Origin: Natronobacterium gregoryi SP2 | GTDB taxonomy: Archaea; Halobacteriota; Halobacteria; Halobacteriales; Natrialbaceae | NCBI RefSeq assembly: GCF_000230715.2 | Contig: NC_019792.1 | Span: 3,100,001 to 3,164,000 of the forward strand | Direction: 5' to 3' | Length of the DNA stretch: 64,000 bases | Part shown: piece by piece, positions 9,557 through 16,922 of the stretch | Layout: the number at the start of each line of letters is the position of its first letter | How positions within the stretch are numbered: the first letter of the stretch is position 1 | Program-made: the position numbers and the translations under genes | Notes under the pieces: model-generated | What the model saw: only the letters and a program-made list of their open reading frames with translations | Databases searched by the model: none | Told to the model about the DNA's origin: nothing

Positions 9557-9860
9557 CAGTGGCTGGCCAATGTCCGCGTGGGGACTGCTATCGCCCGACA
9601 GCGACCGCACCGCATCAAGACTCCGACCGCCTGCCGGATGGGCAGGAGCCAAGACCCGTTGTGGCCCAACCATTTTATCGATAGCGGTGGTTTGGTCGAT
9701 CAGCAGCGTTTCTATCGGGGAATATAGAGGATAGATTCAGCCCAGCGATGTTGACGTTCTGAACAGACTTTGGCACGTTTCGCTACGTGCTCTCACCGCC
9801 CGACAATGGTGTTACATTCAGAAAGTAGTATTAACGAATAGTGCGTGAACAAACTAGAGG

Positions 9861-10502
9861 ATGAGTAGGACGTTGCAGCGTTCCCGAGTAACTGTTTTGT
9901 TCCTGGTGATCGTCTGGCTATTTTACGGGCTTCGGTTAGGAGTCGAATCCATCTACGGCGAGGAGTTCGTTCTTTCACTCTTTGTAGTGCGCTTCTCTCA
10001 TCTAGAGTATGTATGGACCTGGGTGACTGCGCCACTCGGACACGGCAATTTCGCACATTTACTGTTCAACAGCATGCTTGCATTGTATCTCATCCCTCCA
10101 GTCGAACGGGCGTTGGGTCCCGCAAAAACGAGCGTGGCTTACATTGTGGGTGGAGCACTCTGTGCTGTCATCGGGACCGTTCTGGTCGTTCTCGTTCGAG
10201 TCCCGTTCCTGTCTGATGCTACCGCTACCGGCGGATTGGGTTCGAGTATTGGGTTGTTCGTTCTCTGGGGACTGAGTCTCCGCCACTACTGGTCGCATCG
10301 GAATCCGCCGCTGGCCGAGAGTGGCATTATTGTCAAAAACTCCACTCTTTTTGGTATACTGTTAGTCATTAGCCTCGGTGGAATTGCTTTCGATATTTGG
10401 CGGAAATCAGCCGGGGTACCATTTCCGGGACTAGGCCACCACTACCACGCTGTCGGACTTGTACTTGGAGCGATGATGAGCGAGGTAGCTTTGTTCGACT
10501 AG
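9861..10502 (+). CDS. Rhomboid family intramembrane serine protease
   Basis: The 213-residue membrane protein has about six hydrophobic helices and the rhomboid signature set. HLLFN (His66 to Asn70) lies in the second helix, GLGSSIGLF carries the nucleophile Ser128/129 in the fourth, and HYHAVGLVLG (His196) lies in the last. It would cleave transmembrane substrates within the membrane. A TATA-like GTATTAACG lies about 30 bases before ATG 9861. Codon use is more AT-rich than in surrounding genes, as in the next gene, which hints at acquisition of this pair. The serine motif differs slightly from canonical GxSG. Confidence 0.85.
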   Translation: MSRTLQRSRVTVLFLVIVWLFYGLRLGVESIYGEEFVLSLFVVRFSHLEYVWTWVTAPLGHGNFAHLLFNSMLALYLIPPVERALGPAKTSVAYIVGGALCAVIGTVLVVLVRVPFLSDATATGGLGSSIGLFVLWGLSLRHYWSHRNPPLAESGIIVKNSTLFGILLVISLGGIAFDIWRKSAGVPFPGLGHHYHAVGLVLGAMMSEVALFD

Positions 10503-10550
10503 CAGCCCCAGTCATGGGGGCTTATATCCGCCCGTGCGTAAGCCGTAGGT

Positions 10551-11006
10551 ATGGTTGGAGACGTTGAGATCCCACACCCACCGGAGTTGGAAGACGTCGA
10601 CCCAAACGACTACGAAGATGCCGAAATCGTAGGGGAGACAGACTACAAGCGGGACGAAATAGCGGACCTGCTCCAGGAAGGTGCGTGGGAACAAGCGTGG
10701 GAGCGATGGGTATCGGATACCGACCTGACCGAAGACGAATATATGATCGTAGCAGATATTGGACTGATCCAGAAGTTCGATTTCTTTTGGGATTCTTTCG
10801 CCGATCGAGTCGGCTATCACGCGCCAGGGATTCCCGAGGATTGGCAAACGCGAGAGTATCACCCCGACCTCGAGACTTGGGGAACCGTGTCTGCAATTAA
10901 TGCGGAACTCACAGAGCTGGGGCAACTGGTCTGTGAAGTGTTGAAAGAAGACTATATCGAGTGGGAATCCGATTACGAACCGCCGGACGACCTACCCGAC
11001 TTCTGA
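10551..11006 (+). CDS. Acidic hypothetical protein
   Basis: This 151-residue, very acidic protein has no signal peptide or membrane segment. It starts 48 bases after the rhomboid stop and shares that gene's relaxed, AT-richer codon use, so the two may be co-transcribed and co-inherited. Aromatic-rich stretches (EQAWERWVSD and DFFWDSFADRVGY) suggest a folded helical domain. I do not recognise the family. Its last 34 bases overlap a candidate antisense gene. Confidence 0.65.
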   Translation: MVGDVEIPHPPELEDVDPNDYEDAEIVGETDYKRDEIADLLQEGAWEQAWERWVSDTDLTEDEYMIVADIGLIQKFDFFWDSFADRVGYHAPGIPEDWQTREYHPDLETWGTVSAINAELTELGQLVCEVLKEDYIEWESDYEPPDDLPDF

Positions 11007-11254
11007 GTTAGACGGACCCGAAAGTCGTCCGTCCGTCCCGAAACTGACCGCCGATAGTCGACCTCGTCGGCGGCACTACTGGTCGCATCCCCGTACACGC
11101 CGGGATAGACTGCCGCCAGTTCCAGTGGCTTGCGTGGTTCGACCTCGAGTGCCAGCCAGTCCGTACGGCAGGCCGGGGTCGAGAATCTTTTCGAGTCGAC
11201 CGTCGAATCGTCTGCGTGAGACACAACTATTGGCGTTCCTCCCAGATATCTCAT
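10973..11254 (-). CDS. Candidate hypothetical protein, convergent overlap
   Basis: The frame from ATG 11254 encodes 93 residues with reasonable haloarchaeal codon choice. A central section (WLALEVEPRKPLELAAVYPG) reads like a folded protein. A TATA-like CTTATCT lies about 30 bases upstream of the ATG on the minus strand. It fills an otherwise empty gap and overlaps the 3' end of the acidic hypothetical gene by 34 bases, tail to tail. No family is recognised. It could be chance, or a remnant of a larger gene. Confidence 0.35.
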   Translation of the reverse strand: MRYLGGTPIVVSHADDSTVDSKRFSTPACRTDWLALEVEPRKPLELAAVYPGVYGDATSSAADEVDYRRSVSGRTDDFRVRLTQKSGRSSGGS

Positions 11255-11374
11255 ACAGGGGCCGGGCTCGAATACCTGCAGATAAGGCCTTCGTTCCCGT
11301 AGTTGTGGTTCGAACGTCGGATCTTTCGACGAAAGTACCAAATAGCGTTTACACTATCCTATCTTTGCTGGTGT

Positions 11375-12034
11375 ATGGAGAACACTCCCAACACGACGTA
11401 TCGACGACGAGTCCTCGGTTCGATCGGAATCGGAACTGCAGTCAGTCTCACCGGCTGTCTCGGTGATGGGGAATCGACAGAGCGAGACGAAGACGACAAC
11501 AGCGAGGAGGTAGACGAGCAGATAAACGACGGGCCCGAACAGGACGACGGAGACGAAGAGACACTCGAGCAGGTGGAATTCCCGGACGGAGAAGAGTGTG
11601 GGATCTGTAATATGGTTGTCGGGGAGCATCCGGACTGGAACGCCCAGTTGGTCCACGACGATGGTCACCGGGAGTTCTTCTGCTCGGCCGGCTGTATGGC
11701 CGCCTACTACGGGGCTCCGGCGGAGTTCGGCGGTCCCGACGCCGAGATCGACGGCGTCTGGGTCACGGACTTCGAGACGGGTGAGCTGATCGACGCCTCG
11801 GAGGCGTCTTTCGTGCGTGTGGCCGATCCCGATCACGTCGACGACATCATGATGCGGAACCCGACCCCGTTCGCCGACAGGGACGACGCCGACGCCTTCG
11901 TCGACGAGTTCGAGGAGTACGACGAAGACGACATCATCGAGTTGTCGGCGTTCGACCGGGAACTCGCGGAGTTCTACCGGAGCGGGTTCTTCGAGGACGA
12001 CGAGAACGGCGATGGCGACGGCCACGACCACTGA
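11375..12034 (+). CDS. nosL: NosL family copper-binding Tat lipoprotein
   Basis: The 219-residue protein begins with a twin-arginine signal (YRRRVLGS) and a lipobox ending at Cys28, so it is probably exported folded and lipid-anchored. After an acidic linker comes the NosL core: Cys75-G-I-Cys78-N-Met80, then HDDGHREFFCSAGCM, a set of Cys, Met and His copper ligands. The C-terminus ends in a His/Asp tail. NosL proteins deliver copper, classically to nitrous oxide reductase, but no nosZ is present here, so general copper handling is possible. ATG 11375 gives the signal peptide. A palindromic repeat starts at the base after the stop. Confidence 0.85.
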   Translation: MENTPNTTYRRRVLGSIGIGTAVSLTGCLGDGESTERDEDDNSEEVDEQINDGPEQDDGDEETLEQVEFPDGEECGICNMVVGEHPDWNAQLVHDDGHREFFCSAGCMAAYYGAPAEFGGPDAEIDGVWVTDFETGELIDASEASFVRVADPDHVDDIMMRNPTPFADRDDADAFVDEFEEYDEDDIIELSAFDRELAEFYRSGFFEDDENGDGDGHDH

Positions 12035-12114
12035 TACGGACTGCTGTACCGATGTACCGGCACGACCGCAGGAAGGCTCGCGGTTGCGCCAGAAATGACT
12101 GACAGCAAACCGTA
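12035..12114. repeat. Palindromic repeat P2, directly after nosL stop
   Basis: An 80-bp palindrome with outer arms TACGGACTGCTGT and ACAGCAAACCGTA and an inner GC-rich stem. It starts at the base after the nosL TGA and is followed by another TGA, giving a perfect TGA...TGA direct repeat. This is one of the cleanest copies. Confidence 0.88.
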
Positions 12115-12141
12115 TGACCTGGCCGCATCGATCGGTGTCCG

Positions 12142-12552
12142 ATGAGCACACTCCCCGTGACGCTCGCCACGTTTCCACGAGCGGTCGCCGATTCGCTCGA
12201 GCCGTGGCTGTCGGGGAGAGTTGCAATCGCCACCGGAGAGTGGGTCTCTCCGGCCCTTGCACCGCTTTTGCTCGTCGTCATCGTCCTCGCTACGGTCGGA
12301 ACGACCGTCCTCTTTGTCGTCGGATTCGGCAGCTACCTTCGCAGGCGAACGGTCAGGTACCGGCTCCTGACGGTCGTCCTTGGACTCCTCGTAGTCCGAT
12401 CTGCCGTCGGCCTCGGCACGGTGTTCGCCGTCGTTCCGATGACCGTCCACCACCTCGTCGAGCACGGGATCGACGTCCTGATCGCGACGTCTCTCCTCTA
12501 TCTGGTCGTCAGGGAGAGACCACCTGGGACGGCCTACGGGGATGGTGAGTGA
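12142..12552 (+). CDS. Small haloarchaeal integral membrane protein
   Basis: The 136-residue protein has three predicted membrane helices: about 36-62 (ALAPLLLVVIVLATVG), 72-95 and 110-128. It resembles short haloarchaeal membrane proteins of unknown function found near copper or respiratory genes. It follows nosL by 107 bases, most of which is palindromic repeat P2, so the pair may once have been a tight operon. His and Met residues in the second loop (VPMTVHHLVEHG) could bind metal, but that is speculation. Confidence 0.68.
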   Translation: MSTLPVTLATFPRAVADSLEPWLSGRVAIATGEWVSPALAPLLLVVIVLATVGTTVLFVVGFGSYLRRRTVRYRLLTVVLGLLVVRSAVGLGTVFAVVPMTVHHLVEHGIDVLIATSLLYLVVRERPPGTAYGDGE

Positions 12553-12561
12553 GCACCCCAC

Positions 12562-12723
12562 TCACTGCACGGTCGTCGCTGGCGGCACGTCCTCCTCGAG
12601 TGCGTCATCGAGTGCTGCCGTCACACACTCGGAGTCGTCGGGTGGAGCGAGAACGGGGTTCGACGTCGCTATGCGTCGTGGTTCGTCGACGACGGCGATA
12701 AACGACGTGACGGACGCCCCCAC
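12562..12723 (-). CDS. Candidate small acidic protein
   Basis: A short minus-strand frame from GTG 12723 encodes 53 residues with strong GC third-position use and an acidic tail (CVTAALDDALEEDV), typical of genuine haloarchaeal coding. It sits in the gap between the membrane-protein gene and the SHOCT gene. The frame is open a few codons further upstream without a better start, so it may be a 5'-truncated relic rather than a full gene. No family is recognised. Confidence 0.38.
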   Translation of the reverse strand: MGASVTSFIAVVDEPRRIATSNPVLAPPDDSECVTAALDDALEEDVPPATTVQ

Positions 12724-12754
12724 AGTTACTTTTTCGAGTGTCGTCTACTCCGGT

Positions 12755-13150
12755 ATGGGAAGCAATACCGACGGCGGCCGGGACTACAGTCTCACGGAAC
12801 TCTTCGCTATCAAGTTCGTCTTGGCGGACGTCGTTATCATCGCGGCGCTGTTGCTCGCTGGACCGATCTCTGCAGTGGTGATTACGGGGCTGTTCGTTCT
12901 CAGTTTCGTGCTCGTGTGGTCTCTCACGCAGCGGGACCGATCTTCGGCCACCGAGGGGTCGGCCGCGGACGTCAGAACGCACGCGGGCGAAGCGTCCGAT
13001 CCAGTCACGAAACTTCAACGTCGGTACGCCGCGGGCGAACTCTCGGACGACGAGTTCGAAGAGAAACTCGAGCGCCTGATCGCGGCCAACGAGCGAGCGA
13101 AAGCGGCTGACGTCGAAACGGACGACCTGGAACTCGAGTTCGAGCGGTGA
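12755..13150 (+). CDS. SHOCT domain-containing membrane protein
   Basis: The 131-residue protein has two adjoining hydrophobic helices (about 15-60), a polar linker, and a C-terminal SHOCT motif near 85-112 (LQRRYAAGELSDDEFEEKL). SHOCT is a short helical module found at protein ends, thought to mediate oligomerisation. The start at 12755 is preferred over the longer frame. It matches the first residues of similar haloarchaeal proteins, and a TATA-like GTTACTTTTTC lies about 28 bases upstream. Function is unknown. Confidence 0.75.
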   Translation: MGSNTDGGRDYSLTELFAIKFVLADVVIIAALLLAGPISAVVITGLFVLSFVLVWSLTQRDRSSATEGSAADVRTHAGEASDPVTKLQRRYAAGELSDDEFEEKLERLIAANERAKAADVETDDLELEFER

Positions 13151-13198
13151 GCCGATCGAGGGAAACACTCAATCGGCAGTCGGCCATAGATGCGCTCG

Positions 13199-13978
13199 AT
13201 GACCGACTACGAGGGGGTGATCCTCGACGTCGACGGAACGATCGTTCGGGGCAGCGAATTGATCCCCGGTGCTGACGACGGCCTCCGGACGCTCCAGACG
13301 GTCGACTGCTCGAAACTGCTGTTCTCGAACAACCCGACGCGTGGAAGCGTCCACTATCGAGAGAAACTCGAGCCCCACGGGTTCGAGGTCGATCCCACGT
13401 CCGTGCTGACCTCGGCGACCGTCACGGCAGAGTACCTCTCCCGAACTCACTCCGACGAGTCGGTCTATCTCGTCGGCGGGGATCGCCTCGCGTCGATCCT
13501 CACGGATGCGGGGCTCGATCTGGCGGCCGAACCCGGCGACGCCGAAGTCGTTCTCGGCTCGTTCGACGACGAGTTCTCCTACGGGACGCTCTGGGAGGCC
13601 CTGCAGGCGCTCGAGGGCAACGTGCCGTTCTACGGCACGGACCCCGACACGACGATCCCCGTCGGCGATGGAACGATTCCCGGGTCGGGGGCGATCCTCG
13701 CGGCGATGGAAGCCGTCGCCGGCCGCGACGTGGACGCGATCCTCGGGAAGCCGTCAAAGATCGCCGCCGACGCCGCAAAAAAGCGTCTCGAGGCCGCGCC
13801 GTCCGACACCCTGGTCGTCGGCGATCGCCTCGATACCGATGTCGCTCTCGGGAACCGGGCTGGGATGACGACCGCCGTCGTGCTCACCGGCGTTACGGAC
13901 CGATCGGACCTCGATGACGCTGCCGTCGAACCCGATCACGTCCTCGAGTCGCTGGGCGACCTCGAGTCGATACTTTAA
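13199..13978 (+). CDS. HAD-IIA family sugar-phosphate phosphatase (NagD-like)
   Basis: The 259-residue protein has the HAD motif I DVDGT near the N-terminus, motif II in FSNNPTRG, the cap-domain stretch and C-terminal GKPSKIAADAAKKRL and VVGDRLDTDVALGNRAG, which bind Mg2+. This order is that of HAD-IIA enzymes such as NagD and 4-nitrophenylphosphatase-type proteins, which dephosphorylate small phosphorylated metabolites. An upstream ATG at 13190 would add three residues. The next gene, a phosphotransferase, lies about 90 bases downstream on the same strand. Confidence 0.86.
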   Translation: MTDYEGVILDVDGTIVRGSELIPGADDGLRTLQTVDCSKLLFSNNPTRGSVHYREKLEPHGFEVDPTSVLTSATVTAEYLSRTHSDESVYLVGGDRLASILTDAGLDLAAEPGDAEVVLGSFDDEFSYGTLWEALQALEGNVPFYGTDPDTTIPVGDGTIPGSGAILAAMEAVAGRDVDAILGKPSKIAADAAKKRLEAAPSDTLVVGDRLDTDVALGNRAGMTTAVVLTGVTDRSDLDDAAVEPDHVLESLGDLESIL

Positions 13979-14070
13979 CGTGTCAGTCGATCCGATTCGA
14001 AGTCGTTCTTTTCAGGCCGGAGCAGCGCCACTGTGACCGGCCGGTCACCGCCCGTCAGCGGATTCCACCG

Positions 14071-14999
14071 ATGACAGATCGAATCGAGAACGCACTGGCA
14101 CAGTACAGCACCGAGAGTACGGTCGTCCGCGAATTACACGACGTGCCGCCCTACCGGGTATACGAGATCCGATTCGGCGGCAGGCCCGCAGTGGTGAAAG
14201 TCGACGCTCACCCTCGAGGACACGCAGCGGACGAGGGACGCGTCCACGAGTACGTTGCGACGAACACGTCGGCCACGGTTCCGGAGGTACTGGCCGTCGG
14301 AACCGACCACTACGTCACGGCCTGGCGACGGGAGTTAGCGGACGCCGCCGAGGCCGTCGAACCGGGGTGGGCGTACGCCGCTGGCGAGTGGCTGGGAACG
14401 CTCCACGCCGACACTGTCGGCGAGTTCGACGGGTTCGGACGGCCGCGAAACGACGCCGGGAGCCTCGGGGTCACGCTACACGAGACCTGGATCGACGCCG
14501 TCACAGCGCGCATCGAACACCATCGGCGCTATCTGGCCCCCAGTACGGCGACGTGGCCGACGCCATCGGCCAGTTCTTCCGAGAGCATCCAGCGGTCCTC
14601 GAGGGCGCCGGCGCCCCCGTCCTGTGTCACGGGGACGTCCACCCCGAACACCACGTTCGGACGGGGGACGAGGAGGTCCTCGGTATCGACTTCGAACACG
14701 CACTCGTCGCTCCCGCCGAATACGACTACTGGCGGACGGTGATACCGTACTTCGAGGCACGCGACGGCGTCGACGAGCGCGTCGAGCGGAAGTTCCGGGA
14801 CGGCTACGAATCCGTCCGATCGCTCCCCGACGACGGAGCGCAGCGACGACCGCTGTACTCCCTGCTGAACTCGGTCGCGTTCCTCGAGTCGCTCCACCTC
14901 CAGAAAGTCGTCGACCCGGAAGAACGCGACGAGATGGGCGGCCGGATACGGGACCGGGCACTCGAAATACTCGAGGAGGTCCGCGACTCCCGCGGATAG
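14071..14999 (+). pseudogene. Phosphotransferase (APH/choline-kinase fold) with a single-base frameshift
   Basis: Residues 1-155 in the first frame and the rest in another frame together form one aminoglycoside-phosphotransferase-like protein of about 310 residues. The first part holds the ATP-binding lobe (RPAVVKVDAH). The second holds the catalytic loop LCHGDVHPEHH and the metal-binding GIDFEHAL. The frame changes at 14535-14541, in a run of five cytosines. Six would keep the frame (CTG GCC CCC CAG TAC). This is either a recent inactivating deletion or a homopolymer sequencing error. Intact homologues are probably small-molecule kinases of unknown substrate. Confidence 0.8.
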
Positions 15000-15073
15000 T
15001 TCCCTGTGGGGGACCACTCATTTCGTCGCCGCCGGGAAAACATATTTGTTCGAACGCATCGATAGACTCACAT

Positions 15074-15286
15074 ATGAGGGACAAACTCACGAACGTGTTC
15101 CGGCGTGCCCGGTACGCGGCGATCGGTGCGGCTATCGGCGCCGCGATCGGTGGCGTGTTCAGTCGAAACGCAGCGAGCACCGGCGGTGCGATCGGTGGTC
15201 TCGTCGGTGCGACCGTCGCGGAGACGCGTGACACCGCGAGCAACTACGTAGAGGAGGCGAAAAACCGGAACGTAGAGATCAACTAA
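15074..15286 (+). CDS. Small glycine-zipper protein
   Basis: This 70-residue protein has a basic N-terminus followed by a repeated small-residue pattern (AAIGAAIGAAIGGVF and GGAIGGLVGATVAE), typical of a glycine-zipper membrane hairpin. ATG 15074 is chosen because it gives this compact protein and an AT-rich AACATATTTG lies about 30 bases upstream. Its role is unknown. Similar proteins insert into membranes or assemble in the envelope. Confidence 0.62.
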   Translation: MRDKLTNVFRRARYAAIGAAIGAAIGGVFSRNAASTGGAIGGLVGATVAETRDTASNYVEEAKNRNVEIN

Positions 15287-15331
15287 TCTCGGCCGCGCTG
15301 TATCGCCTTCGAATAGTCATTCTTCCAATAC

Positions 15332-16384
15332 ATGGGCGACCTCGTCACCCCACCGTCGCTCGAGCGCGGCAGTCAGGTCGCAGTCGTCGCACCGTCGTCG
15401 AACCCCACGAGCGAGTTCCCACACGTCTACGAACTCGGCCTCGAGCGACTCCGGGCGGTGTTCGACCTCGAGCCCGTCGAGTACCCGACGGTTTCGATGG
15501 ATCAGGAGACGCTGGCGAACGATCCGGAAGCGCGCGCGAAAGACGTGATGGACGCCTTCGAAGATCCCGAGATAGACGGCGTCATCACGGTCATCGGCGG
15601 GAACGTCCAGATCAAGATCCTCGAGCACTTAGAGCCCGAGATCCTCCGGGAGAACCCGACCCGGTTCTACGGCTACAGCGACAGCACGAACCTCGCGCTG
15701 TATCTCTGGAACCTCGGCATCGTCTCCTACTACGGGCCGACGGTGATGGTCGAACTCGGGATGGACGGCCACACGTTCGATCACACCGTCGAGTACACCG
15801 AACGTGCGTTCTTCGAGGAGTCGTTCGGCGAGATTCGTCCCGCCGAGCGATTCACCGACGAACCCGGCGACTGGATCGATCCCGACTCCCTCGAGGAACC
15901 ACGAGAAACCGAACTCAACCCCGGCTGGCAGTTGGCCGGCGGCGACGACCCCGTCGAGGGCCGGCTCTGGGGTGGCTGCCTCGAGGTCCTCGACCAGCAG
16001 TTCCTCGCCGAGCGGTACCTGCCCGACGAGGCGGAACTCGAGGGAACGATCCTCGCGCTCGAGACAGCCGAAGAACTGCCGGAACCGACCTGGGTCGAAG
16101 GCGTGCTCCAGGCGCTGGGCGAACGCGGACTGCTCGAGCGGTTCGCCGGTGTCCTCGTCGGTCGACCTGCGAGCAGATCCCATCTCGAGGATCGGCCGCC
16201 GGAACGACGCGAACGCTACCGAGAACAACAGCGTGACGCGATCACGGGCTCCTTCGCAGAGTACAATCCCGACGCACCAATCGTCTTCGATGTCGACTTC
16301 GGCCACACGTGGCCGACGACGCCGATTCCGATCGGCAGTCGCGTCGAAATCGAGCCGGAAGCGGCAACGATCCGCTTCGAGTAA
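15332..16384 (+). CDS. S66 peptidase family protein (LD-carboxypeptidase/MccF-like)
   Basis: The 350-residue protein matches the S66 family. The catalytic triad can be placed: nucleophile Ser116 in FYGYSDSTN, Glu244 in ALETAEE, and His325 in DFGHTWP. Bacterial relatives cleave tetrapeptide L,D bonds or inactivate microcin C-type acyl-adenylates (MccF). Haloarchaea lack murein, so hydrolysis of a small peptide or nucleotide-conjugate toxin is the more likely role. Its stop is immediately adjacent to the stop of the convergent thioesterase gene. Confidence 0.87.
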   Translation: MGDLVTPPSLERGSQVAVVAPSSNPTSEFPHVYELGLERLRAVFDLEPVEYPTVSMDQETLANDPEARAKDVMDAFEDPEIDGVITVIGGNVQIKILEHLEPEILRENPTRFYGYSDSTNLALYLWNLGIVSYYGPTVMVELGMDGHTFDHTVEYTERAFFEESFGEIRPAERFTDEPGDWIDPDSLEEPRETELNPGWQLAGGDDPVEGRLWGGCLEVLDQQFLAERYLPDEAELEGTILALETAEELPEPTWVEGVLQALGERGLLERFAGVLVGRPASRSHLEDRPPERRERYREQQRDAITGSFAEYNPDAPIVFDVDFGHTWPTTPIPIGSRVEIEPEAATIRFE

Positions 16385-16876
16385 TCAACTGTCCCCGTTC
16401 TCTCCCTCGAGTGCCTCTTGCTGGAGTTGTGTCTCTTGTTCCGTGGTGACTATCAGATCGGGTACCGGCGTCGGCGCGTTGTCCTCGTCGATTGCGACGT
16501 AGACGAAGTACGATTCGGTCGTCTTCTCGCGTTCCCGCGTCCGGAGGTCTTCGCGTTCGGTGACCAGCCGCACCTTGACGCTCGAGGTGCCCGCCTCGTA
16601 GACGTAGGCCGTGATGTAGGCCGTGTCGCCGACAGGGATGGGCCGCTCGAAGTTCATTCGATTGACCCGTGCGGTGACACAGGTTTCGCCTGCGAACCGC
16701 ATTGCAGACATCGCCCCCACTTCGTCCATCCACTTCATGACGTTGCCCCCGTGAGCGACCTCGAGCATATTTCCGTGCTGTGGCTGGACCATCTCCCGGT
16801 TCTCGACGACCGTTTCGCTGAGATTCGTCATCGACCGACGTTTAGCCAGGAGCGCATTGACTCTTTCACTCTCCAT
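16385..16876 (-). CDS. Acyl-CoA thioesterase (hotdog fold)
   Basis: The 163-residue protein has the hotdog thioesterase pattern. NMLEVAHGGNVMKWMDEVG carries the acidic catalytic residue, CVTARVNRMNF follows, and the C-terminal half has the paired beta strands. This is the acyl-CoA hydrolase subgroup, active on medium or long acyl-CoA. ATG 16876 is used; a second ATG at 16831 would remove 15 variable residues. The gene is divergent from the TraB gene, with 46 bases between their starts, and tail to tail with the S66 gene. Confidence 0.85.
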   Translation of the reverse strand: MESERVNALLAKRRSMTNLSETVVENREMVQPQHGNMLEVAHGGNVMKWMDEVGAMSAMRFAGETCVTARVNRMNFERPIPVGDTAYITAYVYEAGTSSVKVRLVTEREDLRTREREKTTESYFVYVAIDEDNAPTPVPDLIVTTEQETQLQQEALEGENGDS

Positions 16877-16922
16877 CGGTCGGTTCGATACTGGTAAAAG
16901 TCGCGGCCTAGTTGAACCACTA

